64,000 bases of DNA from Acetobacter estunensis (GCF_011516945.1 NZ_WOTH01000001.1:186001-250000), one strand, 5' to 3'. Shown: positions 36,601 to 44,652, counted from the first letter of the stretch. A program made the numbers and translations. The notes: a model not told the origin generated them from the sequence alone.

Positions 36601-36607
36601 CGCTCAT
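33602..36607 (-). CDS. Very large multi-domain glycosyltransferase (GT4-like + GT2)
   Basis: 1001 residues, cytoplasmic. Residues 1-190 are of unknown fold; about 195-320 hold a coiled-coil-prone stretch. From about 355 to 700 comes a GT-B domain: VLFVSGEPATPGTLYRC, FDTDDLVF, IGYASGTRTHQRDF, and a donor-side motif SEIKYLEAALAGVPSVVSPT. From about 745 a GT2 domain follows with VSVIITSHNYHDVI, VDDASTDDS, LDADNRLRAD (DxD) and MGWEDYDLW. Such proteins assemble surface polysaccharide or glycosylate surface proteins. The GT-B part is related to the first one in the gene at 38367. It diverges from the beta-roll gene. Confidence 0.88.
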   Translation of the reverse strand: MSDMSDLPVSIFSLLSSPELDVFFAPPALRDVPPDTAAHMPLLLGILISTRPHSLALVGVPPAIADYVRSFLILQAFDTRTQSLNASEAPARTGSPLDIAVLDLTRLKRAAETLTTLRPSLAPDALLFLNGTETDTGAAVWNALAATHPHCLFPDTGGAGIVALGAIPCGLNPLFEARTSSTQLARLRIRLSRLGSAWAGAVRQSTFDAESLHQKDSLDATRHDLLQTRLALLETRERLSQAAASAAEIDQQPSEPPEESQAVAPTTVDPTWMQQARTLIEEQNSRLATLQTEIQALQSAIQARSGLFRGLLRTLRHPNFSPHIPTVPAPLELPALPEIESAVAGTHNPASPLPVSALRRNVLFVSGEPATPGTLYRCTRNAAACALVGHFTRVLACADVGPADVEWADVIVLWRVEYSPHVAILIRLSKEKGTTVIFDTDDLVFIPALASIAIIDGIRTVDCATESIVHITFQNMRATMERADACFATTDFMATEMRRIARQSFTLPNIYDAACLRRSRMAARILASVPGDGLIRIGYASGTRTHQRDFALVAEVLARLMQKHSEVRLVLFHETGNKRPVLLMDEFPALLPVADQIEWRDMVPLERLPEEFARFDISIAPLELDNVFCEAKSEIKYLEAALAGVPSVVSPTAPYRDCVTDGVTGFLAETPTQWEDALTRLVTDPSLRRSLARNALNQVLWTFGPQRQALLFESIIMSFCNDAATARASETLIARGRYQGRGVPEVPEYETLFAHDALEAADVSVIITSHNYHDVILDALESVRSQSVQKLDLIIVDDASTDDSVALITHWAQQNAARFNRLLVLAPLANVGLGGARNIGVSASETPYFLSLDADNRLRADACEKLLAACDPLTAYAYPTLRQFGAAHDLMGNIPSRPLQLRNGNYIDAMALVAKWAWSAAGGYYVKRDAMGWEDYDLWCTLAELGLKGVHVSEPVAEYRVHGESMTNSVTETHTHKANVVTYIKARHPWLDMHHEARSRG

Positions 36608-36881
36608 ATAGCAGGGGACGATCTGCTGTGGTTTGTCTGCGCTCGTGACTTCGACGACAAGAGGGAATGGAAAGCTAAAGGTTAACCGAATGGGCGATAG
36701 ACAAAGTATTTGTTAAAAAAACGCAGGAAACTGCGATTCGCAGTGTATTTTTTTCGAGCCGCTAGCCTTGTTTTCTGTTGCGTGTGTCGGAGGTTTCAAC
36801 GTAGAAAGGCCATGGAAAAATGTCTGCCCGTGTGTGATGCTGCGACTGACCATGCTGGGTTACAAAGCAAGGGACTGAATA
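36608..36881. promoter_or_regulatory. Divergent upstream region of the beta-roll gene, with hairpin and T-run
   Basis: AT-rich compared with the coding neighbours. At 36730-36754 a 6 bp stem (ACTGCG/CGCAGT, loop ATT) is followed by GTATTTTTTTT, which looks like a terminator or leader attenuator on the plus strand, 130 bases before the beta-roll start. With no gene upstream on this strand, it would only make sense in the 5' leader. Promoters for both divergent genes are expected here but not located with confidence. Confidence 0.45.
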
Positions 36882-38282
36882 ATGCCTATTATTACCGTTC
36901 AGGGCGCGTCCTCGGGTTCACATGTTGTCGTTACCGTTGATGGTGCCGGCAGCGGCACGCTCGCGGGTCTTGTCTCGTCGTTCAGCAATACGCTGGCCAG
37001 CGGCATTGCCGGTGGTTCGATCAGCGGCCAGAACCTGACGCCGGGTTCGACCGAGTTTGCGTCCAACGCTTCGGGTTATGGCGTCATCACGGCGGCAGGA
37101 TCCTATCAGGTTTCCGGAGATGTCGGCGCGATCGTGTTCGGCGGTCTGCCGGGCACCAACCAGATTCCTAGCGCGCATGTTCAGATTGATGCCAGCAAGG
37201 GTACGGCCTCTTTCGTGAGCGTTGAGGGCGGCACCACGCAGGGCGTGCAGTTCCAGGCCGGTTCGTCCAACGGTGTCTTTGTGGCTGGCACGGGCAACAA
37301 CAGCTTCCTTGGCGATCAGCTTGCGGGTGGCGGCAACTGGTCGATCTATGCTGGTTCCGGCAACGATACGGTTATTGCGGGCACGGGTAACAGCACGATC
37401 AACGCTGGTACGGGCAATAACTACATCAGCATCAGTCAGGGCACGAACGTCGTCGATTCGTACGGCCAGGACACCATCTTCGGTGGTGACTGCAACCCGG
37501 ATCAGACTGTCAACCTGTACGGTGGCAGCTCTTTCGTTACGGTTGGCAAGGATTCTCAGGTCAGCGATCTGTCCGGTGGCAACAATGCCATCACTGTTGG
37601 CGGTGGCTCGACGGTTCGTGGTGGCGCAAACGACTCGATCAACCTGAATGGTGGCAGCTCCACGATCCTTGGTGGGTCTTCGGACACCATTTCGGCCAGT
37701 GGCGACGCGCTGATCGCAAACTCCGACATTGCCAATGTGAGCGTTTCCGGTTCCCTCACCTTTATCGGTGGCACGGGCCAGAGCACGATCACGGCGGCTT
37801 CCAGCACGATCTTCGGTGCGAGCGGTCTGGATGCGATCGTCAATGGCACCAGCAACAGCGCCGAAACACTGTTCGTGGCCAATGCAGGCAACGAGACGCT
37901 CGACGGTTCCAACTCCGTTTACGGCATTCACGCTTTCGGTAACGTTGTGGGCACGTCTGGCACGCAGACCTTCATCGGTGGCACAGGCTCCGATACGCTG
38001 GTTGCAGGTGTGGGTGACGCCACGATGACAGGTGGTTCCGGTGACAAGAACTACTTTGCATTCCGTGATGGAATTGCGGGTGGCGACTACACCATTACCG
38101 ACTTTGGTTCCGCTGCTGGCAATGTTGTCGGCCTGCTCAACTATACGCAGTCCGATCTGACGAATGCGCTGAACAACGCGACGACGTCTGGCAACAACAC
38201 CACCATCAAGCTGTCTGACAACACGACCATTACGTTCGACAATGTCACCAGCCTCAACTCGAACGACTTCCAGATCTGGTAA
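36882..38282 (+). CDS. Beta-roll repeat surface protein, likely type I secretion substrate
   Basis: 466 residues, very rich in Gly, Ser, Thr and Asn, with only one Cys. There is no Sec signal. From about residue 125 to 400 short degenerate repeats run through the protein, such as AGSGNDTVIAGTGNSTINAG and FIGGTGSDTLVAG, which resemble RTX/hedgehog-type beta-rolls but with few full GGxGxD calcium sites. The end (TITDFGSAAGN, then TTIKLSDNTTITFDNV, NDFQIW) matches the C-terminal pattern of RTX substrates exported by ABC-type secretion. Ribosome site AAGGGA precedes the ATG. Flanked by giant glycosyltransferases and followed by a strong terminator. An S-layer or adhesin role is inferred. Confidence 0.78.
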   Translation: MPIITVQGASSGSHVVVTVDGAGSGTLAGLVSSFSNTLASGIAGGSISGQNLTPGSTEFASNASGYGVITAAGSYQVSGDVGAIVFGGLPGTNQIPSAHVQIDASKGTASFVSVEGGTTQGVQFQAGSSNGVFVAGTGNNSFLGDQLAGGGNWSIYAGSGNDTVIAGTGNSTINAGTGNNYISISQGTNVVDSYGQDTIFGGDCNPDQTVNLYGGSSFVTVGKDSQVSDLSGGNNAITVGGGSTVRGGANDSINLNGGSSTILGGSSDTISASGDALIANSDIANVSVSGSLTFIGGTGQSTITAASSTIFGASGLDAIVNGTSNSAETLFVANAGNETLDGSNSVYGIHAFGNVVGTSGTQTFIGGTGSDTLVAGVGDATMTGGSGDKNYFAFRDGIAGGDYTITDFGSAAGNVVGLLNYTQSDLTNALNNATTSGNNTTIKLSDNTTITFDNVTSLNSNDFQIW

Positions 38283-38306
38283 GATCGGCAGTACGTTTCG
38301 TAAGAA

Positions 38307-38333
38307 ACCGGGCTTCGGCCCGGTTTTTTTTTG
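38307..38333 (+). terminator. Rho-independent terminator after the beta-roll gene
   Basis: AACCGGGC, loop TTCG, GCCCGGTT, then nine T residues (38325-38333). A textbook strong terminator, so the downstream glycosyltransferase at 38367 should need its own promoter or read-through. Confidence 0.95.
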
Positions 38334-38366
38334 CCGTAAGATGATTGATGGCAAGCAAACAGGGGA

Positions 38367-41123
38367 ATGGACACGTCTGTGACAGATCGTCAGCTCGAAG
38401 CATTGGAAAAGCGTCTGGAGAATGCCGAGTCGCTTCTGAAAACGTACAAGGCGACTTCCGCCTTGCATGGAATGAGAGCGGATGGACTGGAATGGGAGGC
38501 GGGTCGGCTTCGGCGTACTCTGTTTGGTTTGGATCGCGGGCCAGTAGTGAGGGGGCTGCGGACAGCATGGCTGTTGGCGCATGGGGAGCTGCCGTCCGGC
38601 GTTCCGTTACGGCTGATCGCTCGCAGAGCGCGGGAAATTGCTGAGCAGGACGGCATCCGGATTCTGTGGGGGAAAGTGAGGCAGCGTGTCGGCGGTCGTG
38701 TGGCGCGGGAATGGGAAAAGCGTCGGACGGCCCGCTCTTCCACACTCGTCTCACCTCCTGTCGAGGACGGAGAAGCGGTCTATCGTCGCTCTGTTTCCTC
38801 GGAACGGCTACGTGATTTCACGCCCCGGGTTCTGATCGTTGCGGAGCTCTCCATTCCGCAGTGCGCGAAATACCGTGTCTGGCAGCGCAAGGAAGAACTG
38901 GAACGCCTTGGTTGGCAGGTAGACGTCATGAATTGGCATGACGTCCAGAGTGTTCTTTCCGGCTTGCAGGTGTGTACGGACGTCATTTTCTACCGCACGC
39001 CGGCCGTGCCAGACGTCCGCAAGATGATCGACGAAGCAAGGCGACTTGGTCTTTCCCCTTGGTGGGAAGTGGATGATCTGATCTTCGATGTCGAACTTTA
39101 CCGGCAGAACAGCAATCTTTTATCCCTGCCGCCCGTAGAACAGGCCGAATTATTGAAGGGGGCGGCTCTCTACAGAGAATGTCTGGAATTGTGTGGACGT
39201 GGGATCGCCTCAACCCGGGTTCTCGGTGAGGCCATGAGCCGGATCGGTATCGGCGAAGTGGGTGTTATCGAGAATGCACTCGATGATCAGACACTGGCCG
39301 CTGCCGAGACGGCGCTGACTGGGCTGACCCAAAAAAACCAGAAGACGACGGACGATATCGTCATTGTCTATGGGTCGGGTACGCGAACCCATGACGGAGA
39401 TTTTCTTTGCTGCGCCGAAGGTCTGGCCGCCGCCATGGAGGCGGAGCCACGCCTGCGTTTGCGGATTGTGGGCGAACTGACGGTGCCGCCCGTGTTGCTA
39501 CGCTTTGGCAGTCGCGTCGAAACCTTGGAAGGGCGGGATTATCCCACCTACATGGCCATGCTGGCGGCTGCCGATCTGACGGTCACACCGCTGGAACTCA
39601 CGATTTTCAACGACGCAAAAAGCAACATCAAGTTTCTTGAAGCCTCCATCCTGCGCGTTCCGTCAGTCTGTTCACCCTGCGATGCGTTTCGGGGCGTGAT
39701 TGTGGAAGGACAGAACGGTTTTCTCGCTGAAGGCACGGAGGCTTGGCGGGATGCTGTGCTGGCACTGGCGCGCGATCCGGTGTTGCGTCGGGATGTCGGC
39801 GAATCCGCACGTCGCGACGTCCTTGCGCATTATCGTCCGGACGTTATCGCCCGCGAACAGGTCGCTCGTTATTTCCCTTTGCCTGCTCCACAAGCGCGAC
39901 AAGGTTTACGGGTTCTGTCGGTAAACGTGTTTTTCGAACCACGTTCTTTTGGCGGTGCGACGCTGGTGGCCGAAGAAATGGCGACCCGGCTTTCTGCCAT
40001 GGGGTGTGATGTCGGCGTGTTCACCTCCGGTCCTTCTTTTCCAGAGCGCGCAGGCGCTCCCATACGGCATGAAATACGTGGCATGCCCGTTATGGCTTTC
40101 CCGCTGCCATTGGACGTGGATCCTGTTGGCGCACTGGATAATCCGCGCTGCAGCACCCAGTTCGCAGCATGGTTGGATGCCTTTCGGCCGGATGTCGTGC
40201 ACTTCCATTCCGTGCAGGGGCTGGGTGTCGGGATCTTGCAGGTCTGTGCGGAGAGGGGAATTCCGCATGTGATAACACTGCATGATGCGTGGTGGCTGTG
40301 TGAGCGTCAGTTCATGGTGAAAGCCGATGGACGCTATTGTTTCCAGCGACATATCGATCTGACGGCGTGTCAGAGATGTGTGCCCGGAGCGCATCATCTT
40401 CAACTGCGTCAGGATATGATGCAGGGGGCGTTGTACAGGGCGCAGCTTCTTCTGTCTCCAAGTGCCTCCCATCGCGCGTTGTATCTGGAAAATGGTATAG
40501 AGCCAGAACGCATACAGGTGAATCGCAATGGCTTCTCATGGCCTGTGAAGGCACGGACCCCACGAAAGGCTGGGAAGCCTCTCCGTTTCGGTTTTGTCAG
40601 TGGAACGGCGGAGGTCAAGGGGTTCTCACTGATCCGCAAGGCGTTCGAGGCGCTTGAAAGAAACGACTGGGAACTGGTGCTTATCGACAACACGCTCAAT
40701 CTCGGATTTTCCTCGGTCAACGTGTCGGGATGGAGAGTGAAGGGGGAGGTTGTGATCCGTCCGGCCTATACGGACGAAACACGGGATGATTTCTTTAATG
40801 CGATTGATGTCCTGCTGTTTCCGTCTCAATGGATGGAGAGTTATGGCCTGACCGTGCGTGAGGCTCTTTCGCGGAATGTATGGGTGATTGCCACGGCGCC
40901 GGGTGGACAGGCGGAGGATATCGAGGACGGCGTGAACGGGACGCTGATTCCGCTGGACGGTCGCTTTGAGAGTTTGCAGACAGCTATTGAAGGTGTTCTG
41001 ACTAACAAGGAGCGGTTTTCCTCCTATGTGAACCCGCATAGGGAGGAATTGCCGACTTTTGAAAGTCAGGCTGCGGAACTCAAAGCCTATCTGGAATCGG
41101 TTATACGGAAGCAGGAGGCCTGA
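38367..41123 (+). CDS. Very large glycosyltransferase with two GT-B domains
   Basis: 918 residues. Residues 5-60 are coiled-coil-like. The first GT-B domain (about 150-500) shows VLIVAELSIPQCAKYRVWQ, WEVDDLIFD, YGSGTRTHDGDF and SNIKFLEASILRVPSVCSP, clearly related to the GT-B part of the protein at 33602. The second GT4 domain (about 510-910) shows RSFGGATLVAEEMATRL, HFHSVQGLG, ITLHDAWWLCERQFM and the EX7E motif in MESYGLTVREAL. Two transferases in one chain suggest two sequential sugar additions. An ATP-grasp gene follows 45 bases downstream, likely in one operon. Confidence 0.88.
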   Translation: MDTSVTDRQLEALEKRLENAESLLKTYKATSALHGMRADGLEWEAGRLRRTLFGLDRGPVVRGLRTAWLLAHGELPSGVPLRLIARRAREIAEQDGIRILWGKVRQRVGGRVAREWEKRRTARSSTLVSPPVEDGEAVYRRSVSSERLRDFTPRVLIVAELSIPQCAKYRVWQRKEELERLGWQVDVMNWHDVQSVLSGLQVCTDVIFYRTPAVPDVRKMIDEARRLGLSPWWEVDDLIFDVELYRQNSNLLSLPPVEQAELLKGAALYRECLELCGRGIASTRVLGEAMSRIGIGEVGVIENALDDQTLAAAETALTGLTQKNQKTTDDIVIVYGSGTRTHDGDFLCCAEGLAAAMEAEPRLRLRIVGELTVPPVLLRFGSRVETLEGRDYPTYMAMLAAADLTVTPLELTIFNDAKSNIKFLEASILRVPSVCSPCDAFRGVIVEGQNGFLAEGTEAWRDAVLALARDPVLRRDVGESARRDVLAHYRPDVIAREQVARYFPLPAPQARQGLRVLSVNVFFEPRSFGGATLVAEEMATRLSAMGCDVGVFTSGPSFPERAGAPIRHEIRGMPVMAFPLPLDVDPVGALDNPRCSTQFAAWLDAFRPDVVHFHSVQGLGVGILQVCAERGIPHVITLHDAWWLCERQFMVKADGRYCFQRHIDLTACQRCVPGAHHLQLRQDMMQGALYRAQLLLSPSASHRALYLENGIEPERIQVNRNGFSWPVKARTPRKAGKPLRFGFVSGTAEVKGFSLIRKAFEALERNDWELVLIDNTLNLGFSSVNVSGWRVKGEVVIRPAYTDETRDDFFNAIDVLLFPSQWMESYGLTVREALSRNVWVIATAPGGQAEDIEDGVNGTLIPLDGRFESLQTAIEGVLTNKERFSSYVNPHREELPTFESQAAELKAYLESVIRKQEA

Positions 41124-41168
41124 CGGTCTTTACCTGACTTTAGAGAAGGGCGCGTTAGGCATGGCAAC

Positions 41169-42323
41169 ATGCTTGACCTCGCCGAATTCGCTAATGATCC
41201 CTCTGTCGCTCGTTCCGTTCTGACCGAACGTCTGGGCAGAGCCTCTGATCCCTCGGAGCGTGCCCAGATCCATTACCGGCTATGGGAGATGTGTCAGGTG
41301 TGCGGAGAGCCGGCTGCGGCCCTGCGTCATCTTGATGAGGCCATGCAACTCGACCCGATGCAGAGGCCGGATTCTGTCTCTTCCGATGCATGCCGCCGCA
41401 TTGTGGTCATGAATGCTCCCGGCACATTTCAGGCGAATGCGCCACTTGCGTTTCTTCTTGATGATACCACCCAGATTTTCACGCTGTGGGTGTTGGGAGC
41501 CCCTGCTGCACGGGGAGTTCTCGTTGCAGCCGTCAGGGCAGTGCAGGCCGAATGCGCGTTTATTGCCATTGCGGAGGACGAACGGCAGGCACAGGCCCTC
41601 GCGGAAGCGGAGATCATCGCGCACGAGGCTGGATTACCTGTTCTCAATGGGAATGATCGTATTATGCAGGTGGGGCGTGCCCGCGTTCCGCAACTTCTGG
41701 CTGGTATTGCGGATGTTCTAGTGCCGCAATGTACGGTGATACGATCCTTTGGTGACAAGATACCGTCTTTTCCTGTTCTGATAAGACCGCTTGCCTCGCA
41801 TGCTGGAGACGGACTGGCACGGATCGATACGAAGGCGGAACTGGAGACCTATATTCGTTCAGCGTCTCCGGGCACGTCTTTCTATGTTACGAAATTCATT
41901 GATTTTATCAGTTCCGATGGTTTGTACCGCAAATATCGAGTCGTGTTTGTTGAAGGGGAACCTTTTCCGGTTCATTTGGCCATCCATGATGGCTGGGCGA
42001 TCTGGTATTACAACGCGAAGATGGAAAATTTTCCTCAGAGACGCGCCGAAGAAGCGCGTTTCATGACAGATATGGCGGGGTATTTTCCTTTTGGTGTTCT
42101 GGAAGGGCTAAAGGCGATCGCTCGTGCCGTACAGCTTGATTATTTCGGGCTGGACTTTGGTGTGTTGCCGGATGGAACATTGGTTGTGTTTGAAGTTGAG
42201 ACCGGCATGATCGTACATGATCGGGATCCGGCGGATATCTATCCTTATAAAAATGCTGCCATTGCCCGTATTCGGCATGCTGTTGAAGCCATGATCGATC
42301 AGAAGTCCCATGCGCCCTCATGA
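41169..42323 (+). CDS. ATP-grasp domain protein with short TPR-like N-terminus
   Basis: 384 residues. Residues 20-60 look like one or two TPR helices (QIHYRLWEMCQVCGEPAAAL, RHLDEAMQLDP). The C-terminal ATP-grasp part (about 170-370) shows FPVLIRPLASHAGDGLARID, FYVTKFIDFISSDGLYRKYR and LDYFGLDFGVLPDGTLVVFE. The usual E-x-N metal motif reads EVET, with Glu in the Asn position. ATP-grasp enzymes ligate a carboxylate to an amine or thiol; a peptide- or sugar-modifying role next to surface glycosyltransferases is inference. Confidence 0.75.
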   Translation: MLDLAEFANDPSVARSVLTERLGRASDPSERAQIHYRLWEMCQVCGEPAAALRHLDEAMQLDPMQRPDSVSSDACRRIVVMNAPGTFQANAPLAFLLDDTTQIFTLWVLGAPAARGVLVAAVRAVQAECAFIAIAEDERQAQALAEAEIIAHEAGLPVLNGNDRIMQVGRARVPQLLAGIADVLVPQCTVIRSFGDKIPSFPVLIRPLASHAGDGLARIDTKAELETYIRSASPGTSFYVTKFIDFISSDGLYRKYRVVFVEGEPFPVHLAIHDGWAIWYYNAKMENFPQRRAEEARFMTDMAGYFPFGVLEGLKAIARAVQLDYFGLDFGVLPDGTLVVFEVETGMIVHDRDPADIYPYKNAAIARIRHAVEAMIDQKSHAPS

Positions 42324-42662
42324 CAGGCGGTGGAAAATCAGTTCGTATGAATAATGATATCTGCGACTGAGCGATGATGGCACCGAGGTGCGCGTGGGAA
42401 AGAGGCTGATGCCATCAGGCACAACGGAGAGAGATGGCTCCATCCCTGTTTCGGAATGTTTCCATGTGTCCGACAGACGTGGTACTTCGGCTGCATTGAA
42501 GAGTTTTTCCCTCCTGTTTAAGCTGTTTCTCTCGCGGTATGGATTTTTTTTCTGGTTTCTTCAGGTGTGGCACGTTAGAAGCCGCGATATTGGCCGACCT
42601 ATTGTCGACAGTCGCCGTCCATAGTAATCGGTCCAGCCCACATTTCAGGAGTTGAGAGATCC
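42324..42662. other. Intergenic region upstream of HU
   Basis: About 340 bases with no supported gene. A small hairpin (GCACC/GGTGC) lies at 42381-42392. The HU promoter is expected in the 42520-42620 part, which has a run of eight T residues near 42546, but no consensus boxes were identified with confidence. Confidence 0.4.
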
Positions 42663-42932
42663 ATGAGTAAGGCTTTCATTGCGGCGGTCATCCAGGATTC
42701 TATTGATTGCACCGGGGTGGCTGCTAACAAGGCCGCTGCGGATCTGATGGACGCGATCGTGAAGGAACTGAAGCGCGAAGGTGGTTTCACTCTGCCGTCG
42801 TTCGGTACGTTCACGGTTCGTAAGACCAAGGCACGCAAGGCCCTCAATCCTCGCACAGGCGAGCCCGTAAAGGTGAAGGCTGGCAAGACCGTCCGGTTCA
42901 AGGCCAGTCCCAATCTGAAGAAGGCTGTCTGA
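42663..42932 (+). CDS. hup: HU-family nucleoid protein
   Basis: An 89-residue DNA-bending protein. The dimerisation helices (MSKAFIAAVIQDSIDCTG) are followed by LPSFGTFTVRKTKARKALNPRTGE, where the RNPRTG-like beta arm intercalates DNA, and the C-terminal FKASPNLKKAV. Length and motifs are standard. It is probably strongly expressed and transcribed alone, ending at the hairpin at 42946. Confidence 0.95.
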   Translation: MSKAFIAAVIQDSIDCTGVAANKAAADLMDAIVKELKREGGFTLPSFGTFTVRKTKARKALNPRTGEPVKVKAGKTVRFKASPNLKKAV

Positions 42933-42945
42933 AGGTCATCTGCTG

Positions 42946-42972
42946 ATGCGGCGGGCTTTGCCCGCTGCATCG
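42946..42972. terminator. Hairpin between converging HU gene and tRNA-Gln
   Basis: A 12 bp stem with one mismatch (GATGCGGCGGGC with GCCCGCTGCATC, loop TTT). It has no long T-run on either strand but lies exactly between the HU stop and the 3' end of the tRNA, so it probably serves both. Confidence 0.6.
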
Positions 42973-42974
42973 AA

Positions 42975-43049
42975 TGGCTGGGGTGGGAGGGATCGAACCT
43001 CCGCATGGCGGAATCAAAATCCGCTGCCTTACCGCTTGGCTACACCCCA
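42975..43049 (-). tRNA. tRNA-Gln (anticodon TTG)
   Basis: On the minus strand the 7 bp acceptor stem TGGGGTG/CACCCCA encloses a D arm (AGCCAAGCGGTAAGGC), an anticodon arm with loop TTTTGAT (anticodon TTG), and a T arm with GGTTCGATCC. The 3' CCA is encoded. 75 bases with discriminator G. Confidence 0.97.
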
Positions 43050-43117
43050 ATCGCGGCCAGTCGCCTGTCCCGCTTTCTACTGTGACACGACCGGCTCGTA
43101 AAGAGGGTCAGAGCCCT

Positions 43118-43810
43118 CTATCCGTTGTTCTCGGTGAAATCGGCATCCGGTTCTTCCTGCAAGGGAGGAAGCGTGTCGCCATCCTCTGATGGATAGGCGG
43201 ACTGAAGCTCTTCGGTCGGCGCGTGATCCACGCCATTGAACAGGCCCATGCGCTCGGCCCGGTCCAGCCCCTGCTCCAACGCTGCCATGGTGGTGCCGAG
43301 ATCTTCGCTCTCGTCTTTTTCCCAAGCGCGCAGCGTATGTGTCCAGAGCGCCACGACACCCTGCACGCGAAGCAGTCCACCAACGCCACCCGTGGAAATA
43401 CCCGCCGCGCCCGCAATCCATTTCATGCTGTCCATGGTGGCGGCACCCAGAAGCAGCAGGAGAGGGGGATCGAACGGCAGCCCCCGGAGTACAGCCAGAA
43501 GGCCGGCACGATATTGCTGAAAAACGTCGATCCGTCGCATGAGCAGATCGAAAAGCGTTTCACGCGGTGTGCCGAGCGAGCCGTCATCGATGAGGGCCGA
43601 CTGGTCCGCCATGCGGCCAAGCAACAGAAGAACGGACGCCTTGAAGGGATAACGGCGGCGAACCTCTCCCATCTCCAGTCCGGCATGCCGGGCGATCTCG
43701 GGCATGGTGAGGGAAGCCCATCCCTTGCTGGCGGCCAACGCCATGGCGGCGTCAAGCAGGGCTGAATCGAACTGGTCGTTGTCTTCCGAGGTCATGCAGG
43801 GGAGGCTCAT
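43118..43810 (-). CDS. COQ9-like / TetR-fold protein
   Basis: 230 residues. The N-terminal part resembles a TetR helix-turn-helix (WASLTMPEIARHAGLEMGEV), while the C-terminal part has the COQ9 pattern: LFDLLMRRIDVFQQYRAGLL, MDSMKWIAGAAGISTGGVGG, VVALWTHTLRAWEKDES and TMAALEQGLDRAERMG. COQ9 binds lipid and helps COQ7-step hydroxylation in ubiquinone synthesis; alphaproteobacterial homologues are often labelled TetR regulators. ubiK lies three genes upstream in the same cluster, which supports a quinone role. ATG at 43795 is an alternative start. Confidence 0.72.
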   Translation of the reverse strand: MSLPCMTSEDNDQFDSALLDAAMALAASKGWASLTMPEIARHAGLEMGEVRRRYPFKASVLLLLGRMADQSALIDDGSLGTPRETLFDLLMRRIDVFQQYRAGLLAVLRGLPFDPPLLLLLGAATMDSMKWIAGAAGISTGGVGGLLRVQGVVALWTHTLRAWEKDESEDLGTTMAALEQGLDRAERMGLFNGVDHAPTEELQSAYPSEDGDTLPPLQEEPDADFTENNG

Positions 43811-43824
43811 GGTTTTTCGATGGA

Positions 43825-44652
43825 TCAGGACGCGAGTTCATGTGACCGGAGGACGTTGGCCTCCAAGGCTTCGCGCAGGATGCGGGGGCAGTTGTCTGGT
43901 GCGTCAAGCACAGCGAGGGCAGCAGCCGTAGTGCCGCCGGGGCTCGTGACACGCCGACGCAGTTCAGTGGCGTCTTCGGAACTGCGTTCAAGCAGTTCGC
44001 CCGATCCCGAAACCGTCTTGCGGGCCAGCAGACGGGCCGTGTCTGGAGCGAGCCCCATGCTCACGGCTGTCTTTTCCAGAAGCTCCGCAAGAAGGAAGAC
44101 GTAGGCCGGCCCACTGCCGGAGACGGCGGTCACGATATCGATCTGTTCTTCCGGATGAACCCATGCGGTCGCGCCGACAGCCGAGAGGAGGCGGTCACAG
44201 AGTGTTTTCTGCGCAGGTGTTACAGCATTTCCGGCGAACAGCCCTGTAGCACCGCGTCCGATGGCGGAGGGTGTATTGGGCATGGCGCGCACGACGGCAG
44301 GACGCGCCGTTGGAGCGTTCGTTTTCAGGAAGGCGGAGATTGTGCTGGTGGACAGGCCGGCCATGACTGAGACGATCACGGCATCTGTCACGATGTCTGG
44401 ACGCAGGCGTGCCAGTTCTTCCAGAACGGGCCGTGCTTTTTGAGGTTTTACAGCGAGGATGACGGCCGCAGGATGAAAATCCGCAGGGATATCTGTCAGA
44501 GCGCGCACGACCTGATGGGGTGAGGACAGATCTTCCCGGTGCCGGTCGATGACAACGGAAGGTTCCAGCCCATGTGCGATCCAGGCGTTGAGGAGAGCCC
44601 CTCCCATCTGGCCGCAGCCGACAAGGAGTAGGGACGGAAGGGGCTCACTCAT
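43825..44652 (-). CDS. proC: Pyrroline-5-carboxylate reductase
   Basis: Last step of proline synthesis: reduces 1-pyrroline-5-carboxylate with NAD(P)H. 275 residues. The dinucleotide fold starts with LLLVGCGQMGGALL; ILAVKPQ, VRAMPNTPSAIGRGATGLF and the C-terminal signature VTAVSGSGPAYVFLLAELLE with LRRRVTSPGGTTAAAL are all present. Its start overlaps the stop of the YbjN gene (ATGA), so they are coupled, and the COQ9-like gene follows after 14 bases. Confidence 0.95.
   Translation of the reverse strand: MSEPLPSLLLVGCGQMGGALLNAWIAHGLEPSVVIDRHREDLSSPHQVVRALTDIPADFHPAAVILAVKPQKARPVLEELARLRPDIVTDAVIVSVMAGLSTSTISAFLKTNAPTARPAVVRAMPNTPSAIGRGATGLFAGNAVTPAQKTLCDRLLSAVGATAWVHPEEQIDIVTAVSGSGPAYVFLLAELLEKTAVSMGLAPDTARLLARKTVSGSGELLERSSEDATELRRRVTSPGGTTAAALAVLDAPDNCPRILREALEANVLRSHELAS

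Noticed and set aside
36918-38582. Minus-strand open frame of 554 codons opposite the beta-roll gene
   Set aside because: It arises from the repetitive GC-rich coding strand; the plus frame has the ribosome site, secretion-type end and terminator.
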